A stretch of 34,791 bases of DNA from Candidatus Aminicenantota bacterium. Its GTDB lineage: Bacteria > Acidobacteriota > Aminicenantia > Aminicenantales > Aminicenantaceae. Each line of letters begins with the position of its first letter. The first letter of the stretch is position 1. Below, piece by piece: positions 17,549 through 27,359 of the stretch. The notes below the pieces were generated by a model. It had not been told where the DNA came from and did no database searches. It saw only the letters and a list, made by a program, of their open reading frames with translations. The stretch spans positions 1-34,791 of the forward strand of contig JACUUK010000006.1 in assembly GCA_014859315.1 (NCBI GenBank). Reading direction: 5' to 3'. Both the position numbers and the translations under genes were made by a program.

Positions 17549-18331
17549 CTAAATCACCTTGGCTTCTTCACGCAAAAAATTCACTAATTTCTTGGTGGTT
17601 TCTGATGCTTCGCCTTCAACAATAGTCCCTGCTTTTCTTGGAGGCGGACTTTCTATCTTCATAAGAATCAAGTTAAGTGAAAGATCTTCCTCGCCAAGCC
17701 CCAAATCCTGAACTGTCACAGCAGGGATTTCCTTTCTTTTGGCCATCATGATTCCTTTTAGTGTTTCATACCTTGGCTCATTTAACCCCTTTTGCGCACT
17801 TATGACCGCAGGCAAAGAAAAAGACGCTTTCTCCAATGCTCCTTCTATTTCCCTGTGTGCCACACCATTAGCACCATTGATTTCAAGTTTTGTTACTACG
17901 TTAACCTGCGGCAATCCCAACAACTCTGCAACCATCGAAGGAACCTGGGCATTGTCAGCCCCTACTGACTGCTTTCCAAATAGAAGTAAATCATAATCAG
18001 AAAATTTCTCTTTCAGTGCCTGGGTAATAATCTTTGCGGTCCTAAGCCCATCATAAGTTTCAATAGCGTCATCCTTTAAAAGAACAGCTTCGTTCGCTCC
18101 CATTGCAAGGCATTTCTTTAAAATCGTCAGAGATTCTTCAGTGCCTACTGAAAAAACCGTTACTTTGCCTTCATGTGTTGCTCTCAACTGGAGTGCTTCC
18201 TCCACTGCATATTCATCAAAGGGGCTCAATACAAAGTTGAGGTCTTCCTCAATAATTTTTTTCCCATCCGGGGCTATCCTGATTTTGGATTCAGTATCAG
18301 GAACTCTTTTAACAAAAACAAAAATGTTCAA
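17549..18331 (-). CDS. etfB: Electron transfer flavoprotein beta subunit
   Basis: MNIFVFVKRVPDTESKIRI...LNFVLSPFDEYAVEEAL...GKQSVGADNAQVPSMVAELLGLPQ. Confidence 0.95.
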   Translation of the reverse strand: MNIFVFVKRVPDTESKIRIAPDGKKIIEEDLNFVLSPFDEYAVEEALQLRATHEGKVTVFSVGTEESLTILKKCLAMGANEAVLLKDDAIETYDGLRTAKIITQALKEKFSDYDLLLFGKQSVGADNAQVPSMVAELLGLPQVNVVTKLEINGANGVAHREIEGALEKASFSLPAVISAQKGLNEPRYETLKGIMMAKRKEIPAVTVQDLGLGEEDLSLNLILMKIESPPPRKAGTIVEGEASETTKKLVNFLREEAKVI

Positions 18332-18452
18332 TGGAACCTCCTTATAGAGATTGTCTCAATCTCTTCGGCGGAAACAACCAACATCGTTTTTTCCAAACAG
18401 ATTGGCCTTTCGTAAATGCTTTATGTTTGGGGACGGGTATTATGTTCCCCTT

Positions 18453-19727
18453 TTATCCGTTAAATTTTTTCAAAACCAAAGAGCCATTCGTCCCGCCAAA
18501 CCCGAATGAATTACTTAGCGCATAGTTTATTTCTGCAGGGCGGGCTTTATTGGGGACATAATCCAGGTCACATTCAGGATCTGGATTCTCATAATTCCTT
18601 GTCGGGGGTATTATTTGGTTGTATATGCTCATGGCAGTAATCCCTGCCTCAAATCCTCCAGCGGCCCCTAACAAGTGTCCTGTCATCGATTTTGTGGAAT
18701 TCACTCCAATTTTATAAGCATGCTCTTTGAAAAGCTTCTTTACAGCTAATGTCTCGATTTTGTCGTTATATTGAGTTGATGTACCATGCGCATTTATATA
18801 TTCAACTTCCTCTGGATAAGCCCCCGCATCTTCGAGAGCATTCTTCATTGCCCTGGAGGCCCCATCTCCATCCAAAGAAGGAGCTGATACATGGTATGCA
18901 TCACCGGTCATTCCATATCCAACCACTTCCGCATAGATTTTTGCCCCTCTTTTTAGGGCAGAGCCCAGTTCCTCAAGGATTACAATTCCTGCTCCTTCGC
19001 TTACCACAAAACCATCTCTTTTGGCATCGAAAGGCCTTGATGCTCTATGGGGCTCATCGTTGCGGGTAGATAATGCCCGCATGGCACAAAAGCCAGCCAG
19101 CCCAAGTGGAGTAATCGGAGATTCGCTTCCACCAGCAATCATGATATCGGCATCTCCCCGGGCAATTATTCGAAAGGAATCTCCAATAGCATGCAAGCTC
19201 GTGGTACAAGCTGTTGCAGTTGCAGAATTCGGTCCTTTTGCTCTAAACCTGATAGAAACTCGTCCAGATGCCTCATTAATAATGGCTGAGACAAGGAAAA
19301 AGGGAGATACTCGGCTTGGGCCTTTTTCAAGCAGCACCTTATGTGTTTTTTCAATTGAGCCAATGCCTCCGATTCCAGAACCAATGTAAACTCCTGTGCG
19401 GTCGCCCTCCAGCTCTTCCATCTTTATTCCGGAGTCTATGACAGCTATATGGGCCGCTGCTATGGAATACTGGATAAACAGGTCCATCTTCCGTGCTTCT
19501 TTCTTGTCCATAAAACCAAGAGGGTCAAAGGACTTAATTTCTCCTGCAATTCTACTTGGATAATCTGAGGCATCAAATCTTGTTATTGCACTGATTCCGT
19601 TTTTTCCCTCTAAAATTGCGCTCCAATTTTCTTCTGTCCCGATGCCTAATGGAGAGACTAATCCAATCCCCGTGACAACTACACGCCTTAAAGAGAGTTG
19701 TTTTGAATTATATTTGGAAATACCCAT
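18453..19727 (-). CDS. fabF: Beta-ketoacyl-ACP synthase II
   Basis: RRVVVTGIGLVSPLG; ATACTTSLHAIGD; NAHGTSTQYND; STKSMTGHLLGAAGG. Confidence 0.95.
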   Translation of the reverse strand: MGISKYNSKQLSLRRVVVTGIGLVSPLGIGTEENWSAILEGKNGISAITRFDASDYPSRIAGEIKSFDPLGFMDKKEARKMDLFIQYSIAAAHIAVIDSGIKMEELEGDRTGVYIGSGIGGIGSIEKTHKVLLEKGPSRVSPFFLVSAIINEASGRVSIRFRAKGPNSATATACTTSLHAIGDSFRIIARGDADIMIAGGSESPITPLGLAGFCAMRALSTRNDEPHRASRPFDAKRDGFVVSEGAGIVILEELGSALKRGAKIYAEVVGYGMTGDAYHVSAPSLDGDGASRAMKNALEDAGAYPEEVEYINAHGTSTQYNDKIETLAVKKLFKEHAYKIGVNSTKSMTGHLLGAAGGFEAGITAMSIYNQIIPPTRNYENPDPECDLDYVPNKARPAEINYALSNSFGFGGTNGSLVLKKFNG

Positions 19728-19743
19728 GAAATGTTATTATGGC

Positions 19744-19992
19744 TTATTTTGCTGAAATATGAGCTAACACATAATCCATAGCCTTGCCGACTGTGGTTAA
19801 TTGTGCCGCTTCTTCGTCAGGAATATCCATATCAAACTCATCTTCTAAAGCCATTACCAGCTCAACAGTATCCAAAGAGTCTGCGCCTAAATCATCGATA
19901 AAAGAAGCATCTTCTGTTATCTGGTCCTCACCAATGCTGAGCTTGTCTGCAATGATAGCCTTTACTTTCTTTAAAAGTTCTTCTCTTTCCAT
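19744..19992 (-). CDS. acpP: Acyl carrier protein
   Basis: [28 protein letters not shown]. Confidence 0.97.
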   Translation of the reverse strand: MEREELLKKVKAIIADKLSIGEDQITEDASFIDDLGADSLDTVELVMALEDEFDMDIPDEEAAQLTTVGKAMDYVLAHISAK

Positions 19993-20034
19993 ATTTGTCC
20001 TCCTCTTAAATGTTTCCTTTTGACTTCTGTAAAG

Positions 20035-20781
20035 CTACATAAGCATGCCACCGTTAACGCTTATGACCTGCCCTGTGATATATGCTGACTCCTCAGAAAG
20101 CAAGAATTTGACCACATAGGCTACTTCCTCAGGAGTTCCAAATCTTTTTAAGGGAATAACATCCATGAACATCTTTTTTGTAGATTCAGGCAGATTTTCC
20201 GTCATGGGGGTTGCAATATATCCAGGAGCAACAGCATTGACAGTAATTCCCCTTGATGCCACCTCTCTTGCCAGCGATTTTGTAAACCCTATAACACCTG
20301 CCTTTGAGGCGGAATAATTAGTCTGTCCAACATTTCCCATTAATCCCACTACAGAAGATATGTTCACAATTCGGCCGCTGCGGCGGCTCATCATGTGCCT
20401 TATCACAGCTTTTGATAAATTAAAAACCCCTTTCAGGTTGACAGACAAAACAGCATCCCATTCTTCTTCCTTCATCCGCATCAACAAATTGTCCCTTGTT
20501 ATGCCGGCATTGTTGACCAAATGGTCAATCTGGCCATGCTTTTCAATGATTTCATCAGTAACCTTCGTCACTTGCTCAAAAGAGGAGACATCCACGCAAA
20601 AAGCCGCCGCCTTCCCGCCTTCAGATATTATTCTCTGGGCTACGGCCTCTAATTTTTGTTTTTGGATGTCGATGAGAATAACCTCAGCCCCTTCCTTAGA
20701 AAGCGTTTGTGCTATGGCTTCCCCGATTCCTTGAGATGCCCCAGTGACAACAGAAACTTTCTTCGAAAAAAGCATTTTCAT
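20035..20781 (-). CDS. fabG: 3-oxoacyl-ACP reductase
   Basis: TGASQGIGEAIA; NNAGITRDNLLMRMKEEEW; YSASKAGVIGFTKSLA. Confidence 0.95.
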   Translation of the reverse strand: MKMLFSKKVSVVTGASQGIGEAIAQTLSKEGAEVILIDIQKQKLEAVAQRIISEGGKAAAFCVDVSSFEQVTKVTDEIIEKHGQIDHLVNNAGITRDNLLMRMKEEEWDAVLSVNLKGVFNLSKAVIRHMMSRRSGRIVNISSVVGLMGNVGQTNYSASKAGVIGFTKSLAREVASRGITVNAVAPGYIATPMTENLPESTKKMFMDVIPLKRFGTPEEVAYVVKFLLSEESAYITGQVISVNGGMLM

Positions 20782-20787
20782 CCCCTC

Positions 20788-21789
20788 TCAGGCCTGGCTC
20801 TGAGATAGCTTGGCCATTTCGTTTTGTATTTTTTCCTGCACCTTGTTCTCAACAAAATTTTTAGCTAATTTCACAGCATTTTTGACTGCATTGGGGGTAG
20901 AGCGTCCATGTCCAATAATACAGATTCCATTTAATCCTAAAAGCTGTGCCCCACCATATTCGGAATAATCCACTTTCTTGTAAAGCTTTTTCAAATTTCT
21001 TTTCATCAAAAAAAGTCCGATTTTGGACAAAAAATTCTTCATTATCTCAAACTTTGCCATTCGAGAGAAACTCTCAATGACCCCCTCGCTGACTTTTAAT
21101 GCCACATTTCCTGTAAAGCCATCGCTTACAATCACATCGGCTTTTCCTGAATAAAGATCCTTCCCCTCAACGTTTCCAATAAAATTTAAGTATGTGGATT
21201 TTAATCTTTCAAAAGTTTCTTTGGTCAATTCATTACCTTTACTCTCTTCCTCGCCAACGCTCATAAGTCCAATGCGAGGATTAGGCAGTCCAGTGACGTT
21301 CTCCATAAAAATCTTTCCCATAACTGCAAACTGTTCCAAATGACGAGGCTTGCAGTTAACATTGGCACCAACATCAATCAGAAGAGTCACGCCTTTTAAA
21401 CTCGGAACAAGCAGGGACAAAGCTGGCCGTTCCACTCCCTCCATCACTCCTAATTCTTTCATTGCGAGATACAAAACAGCAGCGGTGTTTCCTGTGCTCA
21501 CAAACGCGTCTGCCTTCCCTTCTTTTACCAGCTTAAGCCCCACACGGATGGAAGAATTCCTTTTCTTTCGAAAAGAAAATATTCCTTCTCCCATGTCAAT
21601 TGCTTCTGCGGCATTAATAACAGTCACGCTTGCGCCCGAATGGTCGATTCGGTCAAGCTCTTTTTTTATGAGCTTTTCCTTCCCAACCAACAGGACTTCG
21701 ATTTTTTCCTCTCTGGAAGCATTTACGGAGCCTTCGACGATAACCCGGGGGCCGAAATCACCACCCATGGCATCTACCACAACCATCAT
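20788..21789 (-). CDS. plsX: Phosphate acyltransferase PlsX
   Basis: MMVVVDAMGGDFGP...VSTGNTAAVL...DVGANVNCKP; start set at internal ATG 21789. Confidence 0.95.
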   Translation of the reverse strand: MMVVVDAMGGDFGPRVIVEGSVNASREEKIEVLLVGKEKLIKKELDRIDHSGASVTVINAAEAIDMGEGIFSFRKKRNSSIRVGLKLVKEGKADAFVSTGNTAAVLYLAMKELGVMEGVERPALSLLVPSLKGVTLLIDVGANVNCKPRHLEQFAVMGKIFMENVTGLPNPRIGLMSVGEEESKGNELTKETFERLKSTYLNFIGNVEGKDLYSGKADVIVSDGFTGNVALKVSEGVIESFSRMAKFEIMKNFLSKIGLFLMKRNLKKLYKKVDYSEYGGAQLLGLNGICIIGHGRSTPNAVKNAVKLAKNFVENKVQEKIQNEMAKLSQSQA

Positions 21790-21803
21790 TTTGTCCACCT
21801 GTA

Positions 21804-21989
21804 TTAAGATTCTTCTGTTCCTTCGAGCACCTGGCGTTCTTTGTAATAACCACACTCAGGACAAGCTCGATGGGGAAGCTTCGGTGTCCCACAATTGGAA
21901 CACAGGGACAAAGAAGGCACGGTTAAGGCATCGTGTGTTCTTCTTTTGTTTTTTCGTGAATGAGAATGTCTTCTTTTAGGATTTGGCAT
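21804..21989 (-). CDS. rpmF: 50S ribosomal protein L32
   Basis: MPNPKRRHSHSRKNKRRTHDAL, CSNCGTPKLPHRACPECGYYKER. Confidence 0.97.
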   Translation of the reverse strand: MPNPKRRHSHSRKNKRRTHDALTVPSLSLCSNCGTPKLPHRACPECGYYKERQVLEGTEES

Positions 21990-21990
21990 T

Positions 21991-22509
21991 TTATCTTTTT
22001 TCCCTCAAAAATTTTTTTAGTTTCTCAAGCCGAGGGTCTGAAACGTTTGAAACACAAGAACATTGTCCATCTTGAATCCTCTTCCCACAAACGGGGCAGA
22101 TTCCATGGCAATCTTCAGAGCATACTGGTTTCAAAGGAAAAATTAAATTAAGCTGCTCCAGCACAATTTCCCTAAGGTCGATCTTCCTGTGATGATAGAA
22201 CAACTGACCCAGATCCTCTTCCTCTAATTGCTCTTTAACAACATCCAATTCTTCAGGAATGCAGATAAGGTCAAAGGCAGAATCGACTGGGAATTCATAG
22301 GGGGCCAAACAGCGGCTGCAAACAAAACTAATATTGGTTGTTATCTGTCCTTTAATAAAGACGTTATCTCCAGACTTTTTAATGGACAATTCCACATGGA
22401 GAGGACTAAGAAAAACAGCATCTTCTTCTACAATCTCTGCGTTGAGAACCTCAAAGTCCTTGCAGATTTGTAGCCCTTCTTGTGGCAAACAATCGACATC
22501 TATAATCAT
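21991..22509 (-). CDS. yceD: DUF177/YceD family protein
   Basis: Position directly upstream of rpmF; CSRCLAPYEFPV...CSEDCHGICPVCGKRI. Confidence 0.9.
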   Translation of the reverse strand: MIIDVDCLPQEGLQICKDFEVLNAEIVEEDAVFLSPLHVELSIKKSGDNVFIKGQITTNISFVCSRCLAPYEFPVDSAFDLICIPEELDVVKEQLEEEDLGQLFYHHRKIDLREIVLEQLNLIFPLKPVCSEDCHGICPVCGKRIQDGQCSCVSNVSDPRLEKLKKFLREKR

Positions 22510-22574
22510 CGGCTTCCTCTTCTTTAAAAAAAGTTATACTATTATAACATCTTGTCTTAGTTTGTCAATAATAC

Positions 22575-23145
22575 TTAACGCTCCACGCATGACCAATCAA
22601 ATAGCTCGGCATGAGGCCATAAATGGAAATATATCTGTTCTCGTTCAGATACATTAGTGACACTTTGCCGCCGAATTTAACACTCTGGCCAACTTTCCCC
22701 CGCTTTACCGACCTCACATACGGACGGGGAAAACCCACGATCCGCTCCTTTTTCCGTTTCATCTTGGTTTTATACATCTCAAGCTGTTGCCAGCATGTCT
22801 TCTCCTTGATGATCTTCCGCTCAATCAATACCTTTCTCTTGAAAAACTCCAATCCTAAGCGTTAATTCTAAACGTTCCCACATCTTCGAAATCGTGCTCG
22901 GATCTAAAATGTCCTCGGTCACAAACTCACTAAACCCACAAAAACCCTGCATGTACGGGTTTTCATTCACCTTAACCACCACATCCTCATCGCTTAGCCC
23001 CGTCATATGCTTAAGCAGTAATAATCCAATCACAAGCTGCGCATCCGTGGCCAGCAGTTATTTTCATTCAATTTCCCACCAAAGGGAAACAATTCCGGAA
23101 ACATGGGTATAGTCTTGCGGTCTCTGTTTTTATACATTGCTTGCA
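22575..23145 (-). pseudogene. IS5-family transposase remnant, broken over several frames
   Basis: MYKNRDRKTIPMFPELFPFGGKLNENN; IGLLLLKHMTGLSDEDVVVKVNENPYMQGFCGF; RIVGFPRPYVRSVKRGKVGQSVKFGGKVSL. Confidence 0.7.
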
Positions 23146-23404
23146 ATCTCCATGAAAAGTGCAAGGTTTTGGAGGGGTTTTTGTCGAAAAGCTTGCATTT
23201 TGACCTTGAAATACCACTCTAATTTATCATGTAATTATAATATTATCAATGATTTATTTGATTTTTTTGAGTTTTTCAGTAGATTCTATTTAATTGAAAG
23301 ATGTTAAAAAATTCAGGAAAGAATTATATTCATAAATTCTTAGGCTCTCCCAATTGTTTGGACAGAAAATAGCCTTGTTAAGCAACGATATTCATAGTAT
23401 ATTA

Positions 23405-23875
23405 CTAAAAGAAAAATCTAATACCAATAGCCCCGTTCAAGTCAAAATCGGTACTTGGAGACAGATCAAGCACAGGAACAAGTTCAAGGAAAATATCCAA
23501 AGGTGCTTTTGCAAAGATATATTCTATACCTATAGGAAAACGAATCCCAACTCTAGTCTTGTCATCAGATCTATTTCTTTCATTAAATACAAATCTTCCC
23601 CCGATACCATAATATAATGGGAGACTTCCTCTTGTCACTTTAAACAGGTTGAATTTGTGGAAAAGGAAATCTCCATGCACCTGCAAAACATCCTTCTCGC
23701 CCAAAGACCAAGCCACTGCTCCATCAAGTGCCGTGTTACTTCCAGTCCACAGCTTACAACTTAATCCCGTAGGTTCACCTATAATAACTCCTAATCCAAA
23801 ATTACCGGCCTGCGCTACAGTCGTGCCACAGAGTAACACAATTGTTAAGGTAAAAAACGCAATCGACTTAACCAT
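23405..23875 (-). CDS. Small outer-membrane beta-barrel-like protein with signal peptide
   Basis: MVKSIAFFTLTIVLLCGTTVAQAG, alternating amphipathic strands ending in ...GAIGIRFFF (terminal aromatic). Confidence 0.65.
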   Translation of the reverse strand: MVKSIAFFTLTIVLLCGTTVAQAGNFGLGVIIGEPTGLSCKLWTGSNTALDGAVAWSLGEKDVLQVHGDFLFHKFNLFKVTRGSLPLYYGIGGRFVFNERNRSDDKTRVGIRFPIGIEYIFAKAPLDIFLELVPVLDLSPSTDFDLNGAIGIRFFF

Positions 23876-24012
23876 TTTAGACCTCCTTTTTTTCAAGATA
23901 ATGTTGCCTAACTTGTGCATATACGAACTATTTCGTCTATCCTTCCCTTTTGAAGTGGGCCACAAAGCAAGTTCAACAATAAGATCTTCACTAAAAAGAT
24001 TTTGTCTATTCT

Positions 24013-24507
24013 TTAAAAACAAAAGCCTACTCTCAATTCAACTCCTTTGACCCATCTGTTTTTATCAGAATTTTTCCAATCTATCTCATGCCCAACGAAT
24101 CCTATTATGCCTATTGTTATAGGCTCTGGACATAAATTGAATCCTATCTCTCCTGTTGGCGTCACTATATTGTCCTCAGGCCGAGTATCAAATCCTACAC
24201 CTAAGGAAATAAGATGAGGTGCTGCTTCCATTAAGAAATTTCTCCATCTAAACCCTAACTCCCAATGTCTTTTATCTCCTGAATATTTCTCTGTTGAATC
24301 TTCAAGATATTGATAATAGCCGATTCTTACTGCATAAGCAGATCTGAAGCCAGCAACTATCATAAATTCTCCTTGGTAATCCTTATCAAGCAACTCCAGA
24401 AAATCTGTCGTAAAAGAATAACTAACCGAAGAAAAACTCCATGCAGGAGGGATATTTAGTATAAATAGGAATGCAATTGTAAAAAAAAGTATTAATATTT
24501 TTTTCAT
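24013..24507 (-). CDS. Secreted/outer-membrane hypothetical protein
   Basis: MKKILILFFTIAFLFILNIPPAWS signal peptide; beta-rich sequence ending VELRVGFCF. Confidence 0.6.
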   Translation of the reverse strand: MKKILILFFTIAFLFILNIPPAWSFSSVSYSFTTDFLELLDKDYQGEFMIVAGFRSAYAVRIGYYQYLEDSTEKYSGDKRHWELGFRWRNFLMEAAPHLISLGVGFDTRPEDNIVTPTGEIGFNLCPEPITIGIIGFVGHEIDWKNSDKNRWVKGVELRVGFCF

Positions 24508-24580
24508 TTTACTCTCCATTGCTTATAGGAACGATTCGCATATTTTTATGTTACGAATATAATTTCTGATTCTAAAGACA

Positions 24581-25120
24581 TTATTTCGCTATTAAGCCAT
24601 CTATCCTTTGCCATAAGTTATCTAATTCTCTCTGAGCTTTTTCTACATTACTCTCTAATATGCCTTTTACCGTAGCTAAATCAAGCCTTGTTTTTTCAAT
24701 CTTTTCCCCAAGCTCTTTTCCTGATAAAACTAAAGCATCCTTTAAAGTATATATAGCATTCTCAATTTGCCCGAATGCTTTTTCTGAATTGTTGTCAGCC
24801 AAAGACAATTTACAGGAAATTATTTCTCCTTTGGCTTTTAGTAATAGACTCCTCAACTTAATCCTGTTTACCTGTTCTTCGGTTTCTCCTTTTCTTTCAG
24901 AGATAAAAGCTATTGTTTTACTGACATCTGACTCAATTGATGTTAAGCGATATTCATAACTAGCCCTAAATTTGTCGGTCTCGGAAGAAAGAAGTTCAAA
25001 CTCTTTCTCATACTTTAACATGCTCAGATAATAACCAACTCCCAAGGCTATAAGGACAAAAACAATAACCGTAAGCAAGACAACTATTATCTTACCGCTT
25101 TCTTTTTTCCTGTAATCCAT
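24581..25120 (-). CDS. Single-TM coiled-coil protein of unknown function
   Basis: N-terminal TM IIVVLLTVIVFVLIALGVGYYL followed by heptad-rich helix. Confidence 0.6.
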   Translation of the reverse strand: MDYRKKESGKIIVVLLTVIVFVLIALGVGYYLSMLKYEKEFELLSSETDKFRASYEYRLTSIESDVSKTIAFISERKGETEEQVNRIKLRSLLLKAKGEIISCKLSLADNNSEKAFGQIENAIYTLKDALVLSGKELGEKIEKTRLDLATVKGILESNVEKAQRELDNLWQRIDGLIAK

Positions 25121-25257
25121 TTACCCTCCTCATGATAAAATATTAAGAAAGTTGATTCAAACCAAAAAAGCAAATTCCTTAAATACTGGCTAAACTCAAA
25201 AGACACGCACATACAATATTAATCTACAGACTTAAAGTACGAGTTAGTAGGTAATTA

Positions 25258-25302
25258 GCATCTCATCAGTTGCTATTAATAGATAAGCAACCGATGAGAT
25301 GC
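25258..25302. repeat. Imperfect 17-bp inverted repeat (one mismatch), 11-nt loop; mRNA hairpin/terminator candidate
   Basis: gcatctcatcagttgct - attaatagata - agcaaccgatgagatgc. Confidence 0.75.
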
Positions 25303-25332
25303 AATAGAAAAAGGGGAAGGTTTGGAGTAGAA

Positions 25333-25668
25333 TCAGCTTGACTCTTTTGCTTTGACAGTAATAGTCTTAACTTTTGAGTTTTCTAATTCAATATCAACTA
25401 AGTCATCTATCCGAATATCTGCTAGGGTAATTTCTTCCTCTCCTTTTTTGATTACAGTTGATTCTTCAATGACAAAAGTAAGTTTTGTACTAGTCTCATC
25501 TTCTCTTATCTGAAGAGCATTGCTTTCCACATCAACTGCGATTACTGTTCCTGAAACTGTTTTTACTTCTTCTGAAGTAGGCTCTTCTTCAGAATAAGCA
25601 GATGAGCTGAATAAGCCAATCATAGCTACAGCTAAGAATGAAATGAATAGCTTTGATGAAATTTTCAT
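25333..25668 (-). CDS. Periplasmic small beta-rich protein (DUF5666-like) of unknown function
   Basis: Signal peptide MKISSKLFISFLAVAMIGLFSSSAYS; SGTVIAVDVESNALQIREDE...; SD aggaggt. Confidence 0.65.
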   Translation of the reverse strand: MKISSKLFISFLAVAMIGLFSSSAYSEEEPTSEEVKTVSGTVIAVDVESNALQIREDETSTKLTFVIEESTVIKKGEEEITLADIRIDDLVDIELENSKVKTITVKAKESS

Positions 25669-25706
25669 TCTAGCACCTCCTTTAATTTATTATCACATGA
25701 TAGATC

Positions 25707-25722
25707 AGCAAAAATTGTGCCA
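25707..25722 (-). promoter_or_regulatory. Sigma-54 (-24/-12) promoter TGGCACAATTTTTGCT
   Basis: Matches consensus TGGCACR-N4-TTGCW with correct GG-GC spacing, 39 bp upstream of the ATG at 25668. Confidence 0.85.
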
Positions 25723-25853
25723 AACTTTAGATGAAAACAATGAAGCAATTATAAATATCTTTTAACTAATTGATTAAGAAAGGGATACTAAGATGTATGA
25801 ACTGGTTTTTTATTTTATAAAATATTGATTTTAATTTTTTTCTTTGAGTTTAT

Positions 25854-25871
25854 TGTCTGGATTTTCAGACA
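25854..25871. promoter_or_regulatory. GlrR-type upstream activating site 1: TGTC-TGGATTTTCA-GACA
   Basis: Perfect match to TGTC-N10-GACA, about 148 bp upstream of the -24/-12 element. Confidence 0.75.
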
Positions 25872-25924
25872 GTAAATCTTCTTCGAATATTCTATAATGA
25901 GGTGTAGTATATGTTTTGCTTAAT

Positions 25925-25942
25925 TGTCTATATTTTTAGACA
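25925..25942. promoter_or_regulatory. GlrR-type upstream activating site 2: TGTC-TATATTTTTA-GACA
   Basis: Perfect match to TGTC-N10-GACA; 71 bp centre to centre from site 1. Confidence 0.75.
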
Positions 25943-25943
25943 A

Positions 25944-27311
25944 TTATCTATAATCCTTTGGATTAATTTTGTATTTTTTTATTAAATTATAAAGATCTGA
26001 CCTATGTTTTTTAGCCATTTTTGCGGTATTAGTAATGTGCCCCTTATTAATTTTTAATAGGTAAATGAGATATTCTTTTTCAAAATCTTTTTTTGCTTCC
26101 TTAAAGGATTTTATCTCCTTTATTTTTCTTCCCAGAGTTAAAAAGATGTCTTCAGAAGAAATTTGTGTCTTAGTACACATAGCCACTGCATATTCTATTT
26201 TATTTTCTAATTCTCTAACGTTCCCTGGCCAGTTGTAAAGCATCATTTTTCGAATTGCAGAAGGTGTAATACCATCAATTTTCTTATCTAATTTTCTACA
26301 ATATTTTTCTAACAAATAATTAGCCAAAAGAGGGATGTCTTCTTTCCTTTCCCGAAGAGGGGGAAGATGAATAGGAATAACATGTATTCGGTAAAACAGG
26401 TCCTCCCGAAACTTTCCTTCTTCCACTGCTTTTTGAAGGTTTTTATTAGTGGCGACGATTACTCTGATATCAACTCTTACGGAGCAATTACTGCCAATTG
26501 GTTTAACTTCTTGTTCTTGGAGGGCTCTAAGTAATTTCACTTGTAATGAGTGAGGTGTTTCACCAATTTCATCTAAGAATATTGTTCCTTTGTCAGCCTG
26601 AGCAAATAAACCTTTTTTGGTTTCATGAGCATCTGTATATGCTCCCTTGACATGGCCAAAGAGTTCATTTTCTAAGAGGGTTTCTGGGATAGCTCCACAA
26701 CTCACAGCAATGAAAGGTCCATCCGCTCGGTGGCTGCTGCAATGAATGGCTTTAGCTACTAATTCTTTTCCAGTTCCAGTTTCGCCATAGATATAAACAG
26801 TGGAATCGGTTTTAGCTATTAGGGTAATTTGTTCAAAAACTTTCCTCATTTTTCCGCTCTTTCCTACGATGTTATCAAAACTGTATTTTTCTTGAATAAT
26901 GGTCTGGAGGGTCTTAATTTTATAGGTTAGCTGTTGTTTCTCTAAAGCATTTTTAATATGTAAAATCAGCTCTTTATGATCAAAAGGTTTAGTTAAATAA
27001 CTGTAAGCCCCTTTTTTTATGGCTTCAACAGCATTCTCAATAGTTCCATGAGCAGTGAGAATGATAATGGGCATTTCGGGATTAATGAGTAATAATTCTT
27101 CCATCAGTTTTATTCCGTTTTTAGGAGACATTTTCAGATCAGTAACAACTAAGTTGAAGAGGTCATTTTGGGCTTCAACTAAAGCTTGTTCTCCGCTTGT
27201 AGCTGTGGTTACTTTATATCCAGCAACCTCTAATCTCATTTTAATTACTTCTAAAATATTGGTATCATCATCTACAACTAAAATTTTTTCAGGTGACATT
27301 TTTAAACTCAT
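25944..27311 (-). CDS. glrR: Sigma-54 dependent response regulator, GlrR/QseF-like
   Basis: REC domain, AAA+ GETGTGKE and GTIFLDEIGE, WPGNVRELEN; C-terminus FKEAKKDFEKEYLIYLLKINKGHITNTAKMAKKHRSDLYNLIKKY resembles E. coli GlrR. Confidence 0.9.
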   Translation of the reverse strand: MSLKMSPEKILVVDDDTNILEVIKMRLEVAGYKVTTATSGEQALVEAQNDLFNLVVTDLKMSPKNGIKLMEELLLINPEMPIIILTAHGTIENAVEAIKKGAYSYLTKPFDHKELILHIKNALEKQQLTYKIKTLQTIIQEKYSFDNIVGKSGKMRKVFEQITLIAKTDSTVYIYGETGTGKELVAKAIHCSSHRADGPFIAVSCGAIPETLLENELFGHVKGAYTDAHETKKGLFAQADKGTIFLDEIGETPHSLQVKLLRALQEQEVKPIGSNCSVRVDIRVIVATNKNLQKAVEEGKFREDLFYRIHVIPIHLPPLRERKEDIPLLANYLLEKYCRKLDKKIDGITPSAIRKMMLYNWPGNVRELENKIEYAVAMCTKTQISSEDIFLTLGRKIKEIKSFKEAKKDFEKEYLIYLLKINKGHITNTAKMAKKHRSDLYNLIKKYKINPKDYR

Positions 27312-27359
27312 TTCTCATTTATTTTTTTGAGCAATTCTGGTTGCCAGATGATTCTTTTT

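Noticed and set aside
21350-21979. 209-aa plus-strand ORF
   Set aside because: Antisense to plsX and rpmF.
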